DNA from: Rhizobiales bacterium 32-66-11
GTDB taxonomy: Bacteria; Pseudomonadota; Alphaproteobacteria; Rhizobiales; Xanthobacteraceae
Assembly (NCBI GenBank): GCA_002304505.1
Contig: NCEH01000010.1
Location: 1 to 48,038 of the forward strand
Direction: 5' to 3'
DNA length: 48,038 bases
The notes under the pieces were generated by a model, which searched no databases, was not told where the DNA came from, and was given only the letters and a program-made list of their open reading frames with translations. Below, one piece after another: positions 1 through 6,433 of this stretch. Position 1 is the stretch's first letter. Each line of letters starts with the position of its first letter. Position numbers and translations under genes: made by a program.

Positions 1-1
1 G

Positions 2-913
2 ATCATCCCCACCCGCCTCACCTTCGTCGACATCGCCGGCCTGGTGCGCGGCGCCTCCAAGGGCGAGGGGCTCGGCAACCAGTTCCTGGCCAATATCCGC
101 GAATGCGACGCCATCGCCCATGTGGTGCGCTGCTTCGAGGACGGCGACGTGACCCATGTGGAAGGCAAGATCGCCCCCGTGGACGATATCGAGACCATCG
201 AGACCGAGCTGATGCTGGCCGATCTCGAAAGCCTGGAAAAGCGCGCGACGGCGCTCGAGAAGAAGACCAAGAACGGCTCCGACAAGGAAGCCAAGGAAAT
301 CCTCGACCTGATGAACCGCGCCCTGGTGCTGCTGCGCGAGGGCAAGCCGGCGCGCCTGGTGGAGCGCAAGCCCGAGGAGGAGCAGGCGTTCGGCATGCTC
401 GGCCTGATGACCGCCAAACCGGTTCTCTACGTCTGCAACGTCGAGGAGGCGTCCGCGCTGGAGGGCAATGCGCTTTCCGCCGAAGTGTTCAAGCGCGCCG
501 CCGAGGAAGGCGCCAAGGCGGTGGTGGTCTCGGCCAAGATCGAGAGCGAAATCGCCGTACTGCCGGCGGAGGACCAGAAGGATTATCTCGACGCCATCGG
601 CCTCGATGAGCCGGGCCTCAACCGGGTGATCCGCGCCGGCTACGATCTGCTGCACCTCGTGACCTATTTCACCGTGGGTCCGAAGGAAGCACGCGCCTGG
701 ACCATCACCCGGGGCACCAAGGCCCCGGCGGCGGCGGGCGTGATCCATTCCGATTTCGAGAAGGGCTTCATCCGCTCGGAAACCATCGCCTATGCGGACT
801 ATGTCCAATACAAGGGTGAATCCGGCGCCCGCGACGCCGGGCGGCTGCGGCTGGAAGGCAAGGAATATGTGGTGCAGGACGGCGACGTGCTGCACTTCCG
901 CTTCGCCAACTAG
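2..913 (+). CDS. ychF: Redox-regulated ATPase/GTPase YchF, C-terminal part (5' truncated by window edge)
   Basis: This is the C-terminal portion of YchF (Obg-related P-loop family), an ATP-preferring NTPase that associates with ribosomes and influences translation and stress tolerance. The reading frame enters from the window start at base 2, so the N-terminal Walker A region lies outside. Visible are the G3 region (DIAGLVRGASKGEGLGNQFL), the switch-like RECDAIAHVVRCFED segment, the central helical arm rich in Lys and Glu, and the NVEE motif that replaces the GTPase NKxD and fits ATP preference. The C-terminal TGS domain ends in GKEYVVQDGDVLHFRFAN, the family's normal ending. About 304 codons of the roughly 365 expected are present. 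The identification is firm; the start is unseen. Confidence 0.97.
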   Translation: MIPTRLTFVDIAGLVRGASKGEGLGNQFLANIRECDAIAHVVRCFEDGDVTHVEGKIAPVDDIETIETELMLADLESLEKRATALEKKTKNGSDKEAKEILDLMNRALVLLREGKPARLVERKPEEEQAFGMLGLMTAKPVLYVCNVEEASALEGNALSAEVFKRAAEEGAKAVVVSAKIESEIAVLPAEDQKDYLDAIGLDEPGLNRVIRAGYDLLHLVTYFTVGPKEARAWTITRGTKAPAAAGVIHSDFEKGFIRSETIAYADYVQYKGESGARDAGRLRLEGKEYVVQDGDVLHFRFAN

Positions 914-998
914 ACCGGCTCCGAGGGGATGGCGCAAGCGTGGCTTGACCGCGCCGCGCGCCTCCCCTCTCATCTGAAAAACAGCAGGAGGAGGTGGG

Positions 999-1463
999 AT
1001 GCCCGACATCTTTTGGGAGGACTTCGTCGAGGGGGAGGTGAAAACCTTCGGCTCCTACGAAGTCACCGAAGACGAGATCATCGCCTTCGCCAGCGAGTTC
1101 GACGCCCAGCCGATGCATCTCGATGCGGCGGCGGGCAAGGCGTCCATGCTGGGCGGGCTTGCCGCCTCCGGCTGGCACACCTGCGCCATCATGATGCGGC
1201 TGATGTGCGACGGCTTCCTGCTGCGCGCCGCCGGCCAGGGCTCGCCGGGCGTGACCGAGACCAAATGGCGCGAGCCGATCTTTCCCGGCGATGTCGTCAC
1301 CTTGCGCCGCACGGTGCTCCAGAGCCGCAGTTCCAAGTCGCGCCCCGACCTCGGGCTGGTGACCTTGAAGCTGGAATTGCTGAAGCCGGCGGGCAGCGTG
1401 GCGCTGGAACAGGAATGCGTGGTCCTGTTCAGCCGCCGCAATCCGGGAGCACGCCTCGCATGA
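999..1463 (+). CDS. MaoC-like hot-dog dehydratase (first of a pair)
   Basis: This 154-residue protein belongs to the MaoC/(R)-specific enoyl-CoA hydratase hot-dog family. The N-terminal WEDFVEGEVKTFGSYEVTEDEIIAFASEFDAQPMHLD segment matches the family pattern in which F-x-x-x-(F/Y)-D-x-x-x-x-H supplies the Asp/His catalytic dyad. It continues with GGLAASGWHTCAIMMRLM, the central helix that follows. A strong AGGAGG ribosome site (about 986-993) fixes the ATG at 999. Its stop overlaps the start of the next MaoC gene (ATGA), so the two are translationally coupled and probably form a heteromer or related hydratases acting on CoA thioesters. The substrate is not evident. Two successive single-domain MaoC proteins after ychF is an arrangement I associate with this bacterial order, from memory. 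Confidence 0.9.
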   Translation: MPDIFWEDFVEGEVKTFGSYEVTEDEIIAFASEFDAQPMHLDAAAGKASMLGGLAASGWHTCAIMMRLMCDGFLLRAAGQGSPGVTETKWREPIFPGDVVTLRRTVLQSRSSKSRPDLGLVTLKLELLKPAGSVALEQECVVLFSRRNPGARLA

Positions 1464-1933
1464 ACTTTTTCGACGAAATCCAGGTGGGCGACCGCGAAAT
1501 CCTTGGCGTCCACACCTTCACCCGCGACGAGATCATCACCTTCGCGCGCAAATATGATCCGCAGCCCTTCCATGTGGACGACGAGGCGGCCAAGCGCAGC
1601 CTGTTCGGCGCCCTGTGCGCCTCCGGCTGGCACACCGCCGCCACCTGGATGAAATATTTCGTCGCCTACCAGCAGCGCACGGCGGCCGAGCGCGTGGCCA
1701 AGGGCATCCCGGTGCCGGTCACCGGCCCCTCGCCCGGCTTCAAGAACCTGCGCTGGCTGAAGCCGGTCTATGCGGGCGACGTCATCACCTATGCCACCGA
1801 GGCGCGGGAAAAGATGATGCCCAAGAGCCGGCCGGACTGGGGCATGCTGATCGCCTACAATACCGGCACCAACCAGGACGGGGTGCTGGTGTTCGATTTC
1901 GAAAGCCGGGTGTTCGTGCAGCGCCACGCGTGA
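1460..1933 (+). CDS. MaoC-like hot-dog dehydratase (second of a pair)
   Basis: This 157-residue protein is a second MaoC-type hot-dog domain, clearly paralogous to its upstream neighbour: both share the IITFARKYDPQPFHVDDEAA-type dehydratase motif and the SGWHTAA helix start. The Asp and His of the D-P-Q-P-F-H segment are the likely catalytic pair for hydration/dehydration of an enoyl-CoA-like substrate. It starts inside the stop codon of the preceding gene and ends just before a double hairpin that separates it from the convergent aldo/keto reductase. The conserved segment GFKNLRWLKPVYAGDVITY is typical of the family. The function beyond 'acyl thioester hydratase-like' cannot be decided. Confidence 0.9.
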   Translation: MNFFDEIQVGDREILGVHTFTRDEIITFARKYDPQPFHVDDEAAKRSLFGALCASGWHTAATWMKYFVAYQQRTAAERVAKGIPVPVTGPSPGFKNLRWLKPVYAGDVITYATEAREKMMPKSRPDWGMLIAYNTGTNQDGVLVFDFESRVFVQRHA

Positions 1934-1939
1934 GGAGTT

Positions 1940-1989
1940 GGGCGGGCCCAGCCCGCCCATTTTGCGCGGTGGGCGGGCCCAGCCCGCCC
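1940..1989. terminator. Twin GC hairpins between convergent genes
   Basis: The 19-base sequence GGGCGGGCCCAGCCCGCCC occurs twice, at 1940-1958 and 1971-1989. Each copy is itself a near-perfect palindrome (8-base arms, 3-base loop). They sit between a plus-strand gene ending at 1933 and a minus-strand gene ending at 1998, as expected for a bidirectional terminator. Only a short T run (1960-1963) follows the first copy, so intrinsic termination is plausible but not certain. The exact duplication could also mark a dispersed palindromic repeat. Confidence 0.65.
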
Positions 1990-1997
1990 CGTCCGCA

Positions 1998-2981
1998 TCA
2001 CAGATTGAGGCCCGCCATGGCGGCTTCCGGATAGCGCGTGCCGGCGATTGCCTCGGGCGCGAACAGGGCGTCGAGTTCGGCGATCTGCGCGGGCGCGAGC
2101 ACCACTTCGGTGGCCGCGATATTCTCCTTGAGATATTTGATGCGGCGGGTGCCGGGGATCGGCACCACATTGTCCTGCTTGTTGAGAATCCAGGCGAGCG
2201 CCAATTGGGCGGAGGTGATGCCGAGCCCGGCGGCGATCTGCGCCAGGGCCGCGACGAGACGCCCGTTCTGCGCCGCCGCCTCGCCCTGGAACCGGGGATT
2301 CTGAGTGCGGAAGTCGCCGGCCTCCAGCGCGCCGGCCGCCACCGTGCCGGTCAGGAAGGCGCGGCCGAGGGGGCTGTAGGCGACGAAGGCGGTACCAAGG
2401 GCGCGGCAGGCCGCGAGCATGCCGTCCTCGGGCTCGCGGCTCCACAGGGAATATTCGCTCTGCACGGCGGTGATGGGGTGAACCAGCGCCGCGCGCTTCA
2501 GGGTCTCGACCGAACATTCGGAGAGGCCGATGAAGCGCACCTTGCCGGCTTCCACCAGCCCCTTCATGGCGCCGACCGTATCCTCGATGGGCGTTTGCGG
2601 ATCGACCCGGTGGAGATAATAGAGGTCGATCACATCGGTGCCGAGGCGGGCGAGGCTGGCATCGCAGGCGGCGCGGACATAATCCGGCTTGCCATTGACC
2701 CCGAGCCGCTCGCCATTGGGGCCGCGCATATGGCCAAATTTCGTGGCCAGCACGACCTTTTCGCGCTTGCCCTTCAAAAATTGGGAGAGAAGGCGCTCAT
2801 TATGCCCGACGCCATACATGTCGGCGGTGTCGAAGAAGGTGACGCCCAGTTCGAACGCGGCGTCGAGGGTCTCGAGCGATTGCGCATCATTGCTGGTGCC
2901 GTAGAATTCGGACATGCCCATGCAGCCGAGGCCGATGGCGGACACGGACAGGCCGGAACGGCCTAGGAAGCGGCGGTTCAT
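1998..2981 (-). CDS. Aldo/keto reductase
   Basis: This 327-residue NADPH-dependent aldo/keto reductase is a cytoplasmic TIM-barrel enzyme that reduces aldehydes or ketones. It begins with [22 protein letters not shown], the usual family start. The catalytic tetrad is visible: Asp and Tyr in FFDTADMYG, Lys in ATKFG and His in YYLHRVDP. The cofactor segment is [14 protein letters not shown] near the C-terminus. Length and composition are normal. It is transcribed away from a TetR-type regulator, and a perfect inverted repeat (3119-3145) lies between the two starts, so it is the probable target of that repressor. The natural substrate cannot be deduced; xenobiotic or reactive carbonyl detoxification is the usual context. 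Confidence 0.94.
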   Translation of the reverse strand: MNRRFLGRSGLSVSAIGLGCMGMSEFYGTSNDAQSLETLDAAFELGVTFFDTADMYGVGHNERLLSQFLKGKREKVVLATKFGHMRGPNGERLGVNGKPDYVRAACDASLARLGTDVIDLYYLHRVDPQTPIEDTVGAMKGLVEAGKVRFIGLSECSVETLKRAALVHPITAVQSEYSLWSREPEDGMLAACRALGTAFVAYSPLGRAFLTGTVAAGALEAGDFRTQNPRFQGEAAAQNGRLVAALAQIAAGLGITSAQLALAWILNKQDNVVPIPGTRRIKYLKENIAATEVVLAPAQIAELDALFAPEAIAGTRYPEAAMAGLNL

Positions 2982-3118
2982 GAAAGACCTCGCGGACGAG
3001 AGAGTGGTCGATGGACAGAAAAAAAGCGGCGCGGGCGTGCCGGGAGAGGACGCGGCGCCGGGGCGGCGAGAGGCGGGCCGCAGACACCGGTCTGGCGGGA
3101 CGCGCTCGCAATCACCAT

Positions 3119-3145
3119 ATGTAAACTACACCGTATAGTTTACAT
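3119..3145. promoter_or_regulatory. Probable TetR-family operator (perfect inverted repeat)
   Basis: Two perfect 10-base arms, ATGTAAACTA (3119-3128) and TAGTTTACAT (3136-3145), are separated by 7 bases. The site lies immediately upstream of the TetR-type gene (ATG 3154) and upstream of the divergent aldo/keto reductase, and it is AT-rich in a GC-rich setting. Size and symmetry fit the operator of a TetR dimer pair controlling both genes. That the adjacent protein binds it is inferred from position. Confidence 0.8.
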
Positions 3146-3153
3146 TGTCAATC

Positions 3154-3828
3154 ATGAACTCCGTCAAACCGCCCCCCGCCCCGCTCGGCGCGCCCGCAAG
3201 GTCCGCGCCGCAGGCCGGCGACGCGCCCGACGCCAAGCTCGCGGTGCGCGATCCGCGCGGCACCGGGCGACGCATCCGCTCCGCCGCGCGGCGCCTGTTT
3301 CTCGAACGCGGCTATGGCAACACCAGCATGGACGCCGTCGCCGCCGCCGCGCCCGCGTCCAAGCGCACGCTGTATCAGCACTATCCCAGCAAGGCGGAGC
3401 TGTTCGGCGCGATCATCGCCGAGGTCTGGGCGCATTTCACCGGCGGACCGGACCTGCCGGACACGGCCGAGGAGGACCCGCGCCTCGTGCTGCGCGAGTT
3501 CGTCGCGCGCATGTGCGTGCATTGGGACCAGCCGGACGTCATTCCCATCCTGCGCCTGATCATCGCCGAGGCGCCGCGCTTTCCCGAGCTCTCGGAGGCC
3601 TTCTCGCGCACCGGCAAGGAACCCACGCTGCGCAAGCTCACCGCTTATCTGGAGATGCTGCGCGCGGCCGGAAAACTGCCGGCGCGGCTCGACACCTCCC
3701 TTGCCGCCGCGCAATTCCTGGGCGCCATCAAGGAACCGCTGTTCTGGCCGCGCGTGCTCGGAAATCAGATCCGCTTTTCCATCGACGCGGTCACGGACCG
3801 CGCCATCGCGGAAATCCTGCGCAATTGA
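3154..3828 (+). CDS. TetR/AcrR-family transcriptional repressor
   Basis: This 224-residue regulator has an N-terminal TetR helix-turn-helix: RRIRSAARRLFLERGYGNTSMDAVAAAAPASKRTLYQHYPSKAELFGAII, at about residues 30-80, preceded by a flexible Pro/Ala-rich tail of about 30 residues. The C-terminal ligand-binding and dimerisation domain (residues 85-220) is helical and resembles the AcrR/TetR_C group. I chose the ATG at 3154; an in-frame TTG nine bases upstream overlaps the operator and is less likely. It is divergent from the aldo/keto reductase and probably represses both that gene and itself through the 3119-3145 palindrome. The inducer is unknown. Confidence 0.93.
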   Translation: MNSVKPPPAPLGAPARSAPQAGDAPDAKLAVRDPRGTGRRIRSAARRLFLERGYGNTSMDAVAAAAPASKRTLYQHYPSKAELFGAIIAEVWAHFTGGPDLPDTAEEDPRLVLREFVARMCVHWDQPDVIPILRLIIAEAPRFPELSEAFSRTGKEPTLRKLTAYLEMLRAAGKLPARLDTSLAAAQFLGAIKEPLFWPRVLGNQIRFSIDAVTDRAIAEILRN

Positions 3829-3849
3829 GTTCGCGCCAGATACGTGCAC

Positions 3850-3914
3850 GAGAGATTTGCAAGAGAGACTTGCGCGAGAGACTTGCGCGAGAGACTTGCG
3901 CGAGCGACTGCACC
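3850..3914 (+). repeat. 13-base tandem repeat array between tetR and ndk
   Basis: The unit GAGAGACTTGCGC is repeated in tandem. The copy at 3850-3862 is slightly degenerate, 3863-3875, 3876-3888 and 3889-3901 are identical, and 3902-3914 is degenerate. The array begins about 20 bases after the TetR stop, in the 264-base gap before ndk. The 13-base unit is not a multiple of three and no gene covers it. It may be a slippage-generated minisatellite; a role in ndk expression is not evident. Confidence 0.85.
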
Positions 3915-4092
3915 GGAGATTTGCGGACGCGCCCGCACGGCGGGCTTGCCCTTCCGCACGCGGAGGGCGCGCGCCGGCCGTTTGCGTCCGGATCGCGGCC
4001 GCTTCCCTTGCCGCAGAGCAGTATCGCTGCTAAAGCCCGCGCGTCCGCGACAATCGCGGGTCCATTTCATTCATAACGACAGGACGGTCACC

Positions 4093-4515
4093 ATGGCGAT
4101 CGAGCGCACTTTCTCGATCATCAAGCCCGACGCGACGCGTCGCAATATCACCGGTGCGGTCAACGCCGTGATCGAGACTGCGGGTCTGCGCATCGTCGCC
4201 CAGAAGCGCATCCAGCTCACGCGCGAACAGGCCGAAACCTTTTATGGCGTCCATCGCGAACGTCCGTTCTTCGGCGAGCTGGTGGCCTTCATGACCTCCG
4301 GCCCGGTGGTCGTGCAGGTGCTTCAGGCCGACAATGCGGTTCTCAAGTATCGCGAAGTCATGGGCGCCACCAATCCCGCCAATGCGGCGGAAGGCACCCT
4401 GCGCAAGCTGTTCGCCGAATCCATCGAGGCGAATTCCGTGCACGGCTCCGACAGCGCCGAGAATGCCGCCATCGAAATCGCCCAGTTCTTCTCCGGCAAC
4501 GAAATCGTCGGCTGA
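4093..4515 (+). CDS. ndk: Nucleoside diphosphate kinase
   Basis: This 140-residue nucleoside diphosphate kinase transfers the gamma phosphate of ATP to other NDPs through a phospho-histidine. Hallmarks are [16 protein letters not shown] at the N-terminus, the HRERPFF loop, and the catalytic NSVHGSDS motif (active-site His in the HGSDS signature), with SGNEIVG at the end. Length matches the bacterial family exactly. The start at 4093 follows an AGGACGG ribosome site. It is monocistronic here, preceded by the 13-base tandem array and followed by a strong hairpin. Confidence 0.98.
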   Translation: MAIERTFSIIKPDATRRNITGAVNAVIETAGLRIVAQKRIQLTREQAETFYGVHRERPFFGELVAFMTSGPVVVQVLQADNAVLKYREVMGATNPANAAEGTLRKLFAESIEANSVHGSDSAENAAIEIAQFFSGNEIVG

Positions 4516-4531
4516 GGCGTTTCCTTTACGA

Positions 4532-4569
4532 ACGCCGCGGCGCACAACGCTTTTTGCGCGCCGCGGCGT
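4532..4569 (+). terminator. Hairpin terminator after ndk
   Basis: Perfect 12-base arms ACGCCGCGGCGC (4532-4543) and GCGCCGCGGCGT (4558-4569) enclose a 14-base loop containing TTTTT. The position, 16 bases after the ndk stop, fits a transcription terminator, although the tail after the stem (CCGGTTTTGG) is only moderately T-rich. Confidence 0.75.
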
Positions 4570-4689
4570 CCGGTTTTGGTTGTGGACCCTGCGCGTCTCC
4601 ATTAGCCTCCCTTTAGGGAATGCATAATACGGCGCACCAGACGCAGCATACCCGCAGGGAACGCTGAATCCAGGATGGGTGGGGTTACA

Positions 4690-5391
4690 ATGTCGCTAGA
4701 CTCTCCGGTGCTGTGGCTCGCGCTGCTACAGATCATTTGGATCAATATCCTGCTATCGGGCGACAATGCGGTGGTGATCGCCATGGCCTGCCGCTCCCTG
4801 CCGGAGAAGGCCCGGCGCTGGGGCATCGTCATGGGCGCCGGCGTGGCGGTCGGCCTGCGCATCATCTTCACCGGCATCGTCGCCACCCTGCTTGCCCTGC
4901 CCTGGCTCAAGGTGGTCGGTTCGCTGGCCCTCATGTACATCGCCGTCGACCTCGCCCTCCCCAGCGAGGACACAGAGGATGCGGTCGCCGCCAGCGACAA
5001 TCTCTGGAAGGCCGTCGGCACGGTGGCGATCGCCGACGTGGTCATGAGCCTCGACAATGTGGTGGCCGTCGCCGCCGTTGCTGACGGCAACTGGACCCTG
5101 CTGATCCTCGGCCTCGCCATCTCCATCCCGCTGATCGTCGCCGGCAGTTCGCTGGTGATGGCGCTGCTCGACCGTTTCCCCCTCCTGGTGTGGTTCGGCG
5201 CGGCCTTGCTGGGCTGGGTTGCCGGCGAGATGCTGCTCAGCGACGTCGCGATCATGGATCGCATCGGCGGCCACGATGTCAGCGAAAGCTGGCACCTTCC
5301 CGCCGCCGCCGCAGGCGCCGTGCTGGTGGTCGCGATTGCATGGGTCATCGGCCGCGTGCGTCACGCCAAGCAGGCCAACTCGGCCCACTGA
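4690..5391 (+). CDS. TerC/YjbE-family integral membrane protein (copy 1)
   Basis: This 233-residue TerC-family membrane protein (YjbE subgroup) has about seven predicted hydrophobic segments. The family is linked to metal-ion efflux, manganese homeostasis and metalation of exported enzymes. The two acidic signatures are present: LLSGDNAVVIAMACRSLP near the N-terminus and ADVVMSLDNVVAVAAVADG in the middle; their Asp residues are thought to coordinate cation. The start at 4690 is preferred over the in-frame ATG at 4675 because it aligns with the tandem paralogue and has GGTGGGG upstream. A clean terminator follows, so copy 1 may be transcribed separately from copy 2. The ion specificity is not readable from sequence. 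Confidence 0.92.
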   Translation: MSLDSPVLWLALLQIIWINILLSGDNAVVIAMACRSLPEKARRWGIVMGAGVAVGLRIIFTGIVATLLALPWLKVVGSLALMYIAVDLALPSEDTEDAVAASDNLWKAVGTVAIADVVMSLDNVVAVAAVADGNWTLLILGLAISIPLIVAGSSLVMALLDRFPLLVWFGAALLGWVAGEMLLSDVAIMDRIGGHDVSESWHLPAAAAGAVLVVAIAWVIGRVRHAKQANSAH

Positions 5392-5403
5392 CCACAAGGC
5401 AGC

Positions 5404-5426
5404 AAGGGGGCGCGAGCCCCCTTTTT
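5404..5426 (+). terminator. Rho-independent terminator after terC copy 1
   Basis: Arms AAGGGGGC (5404-5411) and GCCCCCTT (5416-5423) with a GCGA tetraloop are followed by further T residues (to 5426). This is a textbook intrinsic terminator between the two TerC-type genes. Confidence 0.93.
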
Positions 5427-5524
5427 CGCGTGCCCGCCCTGACGTAAGGTCAGAAAGGCCGCCCGCTCTCGAAGATCTCTGCGGATGGCCCGCGCGCCCA
5501 TTCGCTTCGGCAAAGGACTGACGC

Positions 5525-6265
5525 ATGGATTTCTCCAACCCGACCTTCTGGGTCTCTCTGCTCCAGATCATATGGATCGACCTGCTGCTGTCGGGCGACA
5601 ATGCGGTGGTGATCGCGCTCGCGTGCCGCTCGCTTCCCCCCGGCCAGCGCCGGTGGGGCATATTGCTCGGCGCCGGGGCGGCGGTCGGCCTGCGCATCAT
5701 CTTCGCCCTTGCCGTCTCCTACGTGCTCGGCATTCCCCTGTTGAAGGTCGCCGGCGGCCTGCTGCTGATCTGGATCGCGGTGAAGCTCGTCACCGACAAT
5801 GAGGGCGAGGCGCACGAGGTCGCCGCCTCCGACAGCCTGTGGAAGGCGGTGCGCACCATCGCCATCGCCGACGCGGTCATGAGCCTGGACAATGTGGTGG
5901 CCATCGCCGCCGCCTCGCGCGGCCATCCCGAATTGTTCATCTTCGGCCTGCTGCTCACCATTCCGCTGATCATCGCCGGCTCGCAGTTGGTGATGGCGAT
6001 CCTCACCCGCATGCCGCTGCTGGTGTGGGCGGGCGCGGCGCTGCTCGGCTGGATCGCCGGGGAAATGGTGGTCGGCGACGTGATGTCCCTGCAATATATG
6101 CAGAGCGTCAATCCCGAATGGGTGAAGCCGGATTCCGACGCGCCCACCGGGCTGAAGCCTGCCGATCTGCCGCATTATCTCGCCAGCGCCGTCGGCGCGG
6201 CCCTGGTGGTTGCGCTCGGCCTGCTGCTGCGCGGGCGCGGCAAGGAAAAGGCCCACGCCGCCTGA
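5525..6265 (+). CDS. TerC/YjbE-family integral membrane protein (copy 2)
   Basis: This 246-residue paralogue of the preceding gene has the same LLSGDNAVVIALACRSLP and ADAVMSLDNVVAIAA signatures and the same hydrophobic segments. It differs by an inserted polar loop of about 25 residues before the last membrane segment (LQYMQSVNPEWVKPDSDAPTG and onward). The ATG at 5525 aligns with copy 1. It is bounded by its own downstream hairpin. The pair probably arose by tandem duplication, with divergence concentrated in the loop, which may change partner or cation preference. A role in metal export or homeostasis is inferred from the family only. Confidence 0.92.
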   Translation: MDFSNPTFWVSLLQIIWIDLLLSGDNAVVIALACRSLPPGQRRWGILLGAGAAVGLRIIFALAVSYVLGIPLLKVAGGLLLIWIAVKLVTDNEGEAHEVAASDSLWKAVRTIAIADAVMSLDNVVAIAAASRGHPELFIFGLLLTIPLIIAGSQLVMAILTRMPLLVWAGAALLGWIAGEMVVGDVMSLQYMQSVNPEWVKPDSDAPTGLKPADLPHYLASAVGAALVVALGLLLRGRGKEKAHAA

Positions 6266-6322
6266 CGGCATCGCCCGACTTACACCCGCCGCGTGATGTG
6301 CGGTGGCATTGCCCCACCCCTC

Positions 6323-6357
6323 TCGCCCCCGGCCGCCCGCCGGGGGCGATTTCGTTT
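6323..6357 (+). terminator. Rho-independent terminator after terC copy 2
   Basis: Perfect 11-base arms TCGCCCCCGGC (6323-6333) and GCCGGGGGCGA (6339-6349) with a 5-base loop are followed by TTTCGTTT. It lies 57 bases after the stop of the second TerC-type gene. Confidence 0.92.
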
Positions 6358-6433
6358 GGCGCCCCGCGATGGCGCGCCGGCTCGATACGCTTGGCTGGAG
6401 CGGCTATAAGGAGGCGGAGGAGTTGCTTCGCCC

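Noticed and set aside
3850..3914. Short CRISPR-like array
   Set aside because: The 13-base units are directly adjacent without spacers and there are no cas genes.
4570..4690. Manganese (yybP-ykoY) riboswitch upstream of the first TerC gene
   Set aside because: TerC genes often follow such an element, but its conserved sequence core could not be found here.
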